Assembly: GCF_003248355.1 (NCBI RefSeq)
Contig: NZ_QKWY01000002.1
Coordinates: forward strand, 2,232,001 to 2,296,000
Length of the DNA stretch: 64,000 bases
Reading direction: 5' to 3'
From: Streptomyces sp. AC1-42W
GTDB lineage: Bacteria; Actinomycetota; Actinomycetes; Streptomycetales; Streptomycetaceae
Position 1 is the first letter of the stretch. The number at the start of each line of letters is the position of its first letter. The position numbers were made by a program, and so were the translations under genes. Below are positions 62,989 through 64,000 of this stretch, piece by piece. The notes beneath the pieces are model-generated. The model was not told the origin of the DNA and did not search any database. It saw only the letters and a program-made list of their open reading frames with translations.

Positions 62989-64000
62989 GCGGCGACCATC
63001 AGACCCTGGCGCTGCTGCTGTTCAGCGCCTTCATCGCGGTCACCCTGGGCATCACCACCTGGGTGAGCCGCAACCGGCACGGCTCGGCGGAGGAGTTCTA
63101 CGCCGGCGGCCGGCTCTTCTCCCCGATGGAGAACGGGTTCGCCATCGCCGGGGACTACATGTCCGCCGCGTCGTTCCTGGGGATCTCCGGCCTGATCGCC
63201 CTCTTCGGCTACGACGGCATGCTCTACTCGGTCGGCTTCCTGGTGGCGTGGCTCGTCGTGCTGCTGCTCGTCGCGGAACTCGTGCGCAACTGCGGCAGGT
63301 TCACCCTGGCCGATGTGGTGGCGGCGCGGATGGCGGAGCGCCCGGTCCGCATCGCGGCGGGCACCTCCTCGGTCACCGTGTCCGTGCTGTACCTGGTGGC
63401 GCAGATGGTCGGTGCGGGCAGTCTCGTCGCGCTGCTCCTCGGCGGGACCAGCGGCGCGGCCCGCTCCTGGACCGTCATCGGTGTCGGCGCGCTCATGGTG
63501 GTGTACGTCTCGCTCGGCGGGATGCGGGCCACCACCTGGATCCAGATCGTCAAGGCCGTACTGCTGATGGCCGGCACCGTGGTGCTCACCGTGCTCGTGC
63601 TGATCCGCTTCCACGGCGACTTCAACGAGTTGCTGACCTCCGCCGCCCACCGCAGCGGGTACGGCAAGGACTTCCTCTCGCCCGGTCTCCGGTACGGCGG
63701 AAGCTGGACGGCGCGGGTCGACTTCATCAGCCTCGGCCTCGCCCTGGTGCTGGGCACGGCCGGGCTGCCGCACATCCTCTCCCGCTTCTACACCGTGCCC
63801 ACGGCCCGCGCGGCGCGCCGGTCCGTCGTCTGGTCCATCGGCCTGATCGGCAGCTTCTACCTGATGACGATCGTGCTGGGATTCGGGGCCGCCGCGCTGG
63901 TCGGCTCGTCCGCCGTACGGGAGTCCAATCCCGCCGGGAACACGGCTGTTCCGCTGCTGGCCATGGTGCTGGGCGGTGGCGAGGGTTCGACCGGCGGAAC
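62985..64000 (+). CDS. Sodium:solute symporter, ActP-type (partial, 3' end outside window)
   Basis: About 338 residues are visible and run off the right edge. The protein belongs to the sodium:solute symporter family close to acetate permease ActP. The strings EFYAGGRLFSPMENGFAIAGDYMSAASFLGISGLIALFGYDG and GLPHILSRFYTVPTARAARRS match it closely. It has at least eight helices in the visible part. Translation appears to start at TTG 62985, overlapping the DUF485 stop (TTGA); no ATG/GTG fits better. Acetate or a similar monocarboxylate is the likely substrate, though other solutes are possible. Confidence 0.85.
   Translation, partial: MSGDHQTLALLLFSAFIAVTLGITTWVSRNRHGSAEEFYAGGRLFSPMENGFAIAGDYMSAASFLGISGLIALFGYDGMLYSVGFLVAWLVVLLLVAELVRNCGRFTLADVVAARMAERPVRIAAGTSSVTVSVLYLVAQMVGAGSLVALLLGGTSGAARSWTVIGVGALMVVYVSLGGMRATTWIQIVKAVLLMAGTVVLTVLVLIRFHGDFNELLTSAAHRSGYGKDFLSPGLRYGGSWTARVDFISLGLALVLGTAGLPHILSRFYTVPTARAARRSVVWSIGLIGSFYLMTIVLGFGAAALVGSSAVRESNPAGNTAVPLLAMVLGGGEGSTGG

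Overview
The window is high-GC (about 70% or more) actinobacterial chromosome. The third-codon G/C bias, frequent GTG starts, AGGAGG-like ribosome sites, leaderless promoters and gene order point to Streptomyces. The gene set glu transporter - miaB - miaA - dapF - rshA - hflX - dinG - lexA - nrdRJ - rnhB - whiH - hrdB - parE matches, from memory, the conserved core of the S. coelicolor chromosome around SCO5772-SCO5825. No tRNA, rRNA, CRISPR or phage genes were seen. The only clear mobile element is one IS1182-type insertion sequence.

Layout. 1-2.2 kb: the 5' part of a cysteine dioxygenase gene preceded by a 15-codon, cysteine-containing leader peptide, then an FAD monooxygenase. 2.4-8.2 kb: the gluABCD glutamate ABC importer, read leftward, and the divergent GluR-GluK two-component pair. 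An orphan TAXI binding protein (8.2-9.2 kb) converges on gluK. 9.3-21.9 kb: housekeeping genes miaB, an extradiol-dioxygenase-like protein, miaA, dapF, the RelA/SpoT homologue rshA, an M1 peptidase and hflX. This stretch is interrupted by a 1793-bp IS element (11705-13497) that sits exactly in the loop of a convergent terminator. 22.0-23.3 kb: a secreted lipoprotein protease.

23.6-29.6 kb: an NRPS-independent siderophore operon with a diaminobutyrate-type aminotransferase, two IucA/IucC synthetases and a GNAT acyltransferase, but no local decarboxylase or N-hydroxylase. 29.7-36.6 kb: DNA repair and nucleotide genes. dinG and lexA converge on a strong terminator, lexA has an SOS box, and nrdR-nrdJ is preceded by a pair of NrdR boxes 31 bp apart. 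36.7-41.7 kb: terD, then genes with their own leaderless promoters (a DUF4937 protein, a phosphatase, an ADP-ribosylglycohydrolase and a 26-codon small ORF) and a DUF4173-like membrane protein.

41.8-44.2 kb: a divergent MFS exporter/TetR pair with two palindromic operators. 44.3-51.2 kb: rnhB, two Streptomyces-type proteins of unknown function, a RecQ-family helicase fused to a phosphoribosyltransferase-like domain, a DUF4192 protein and an NrtR-like Nudix regulator. The gap between the RecQ and DUF4192 genes carries a perfect 33-bp palindrome made of two inverted DnaA-box consensus sequences.

51.3-59.9 kb: developmental and core genes, namely a degenerate ABC ATPase-permease, whiH, hrdB (principal sigma factor), a trypsin-like protease, a small zinc-ribbon-type protein and parE. 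60.0-64.0 kb: a DUF1453 protein, a NarL-type two-component pair, a DUF485 protein and the start of an acetate/solute:sodium symporter, which runs off the window. Named gene assignments rest on motifs plus synteny remembered from S. coelicolor. No database search was possible.
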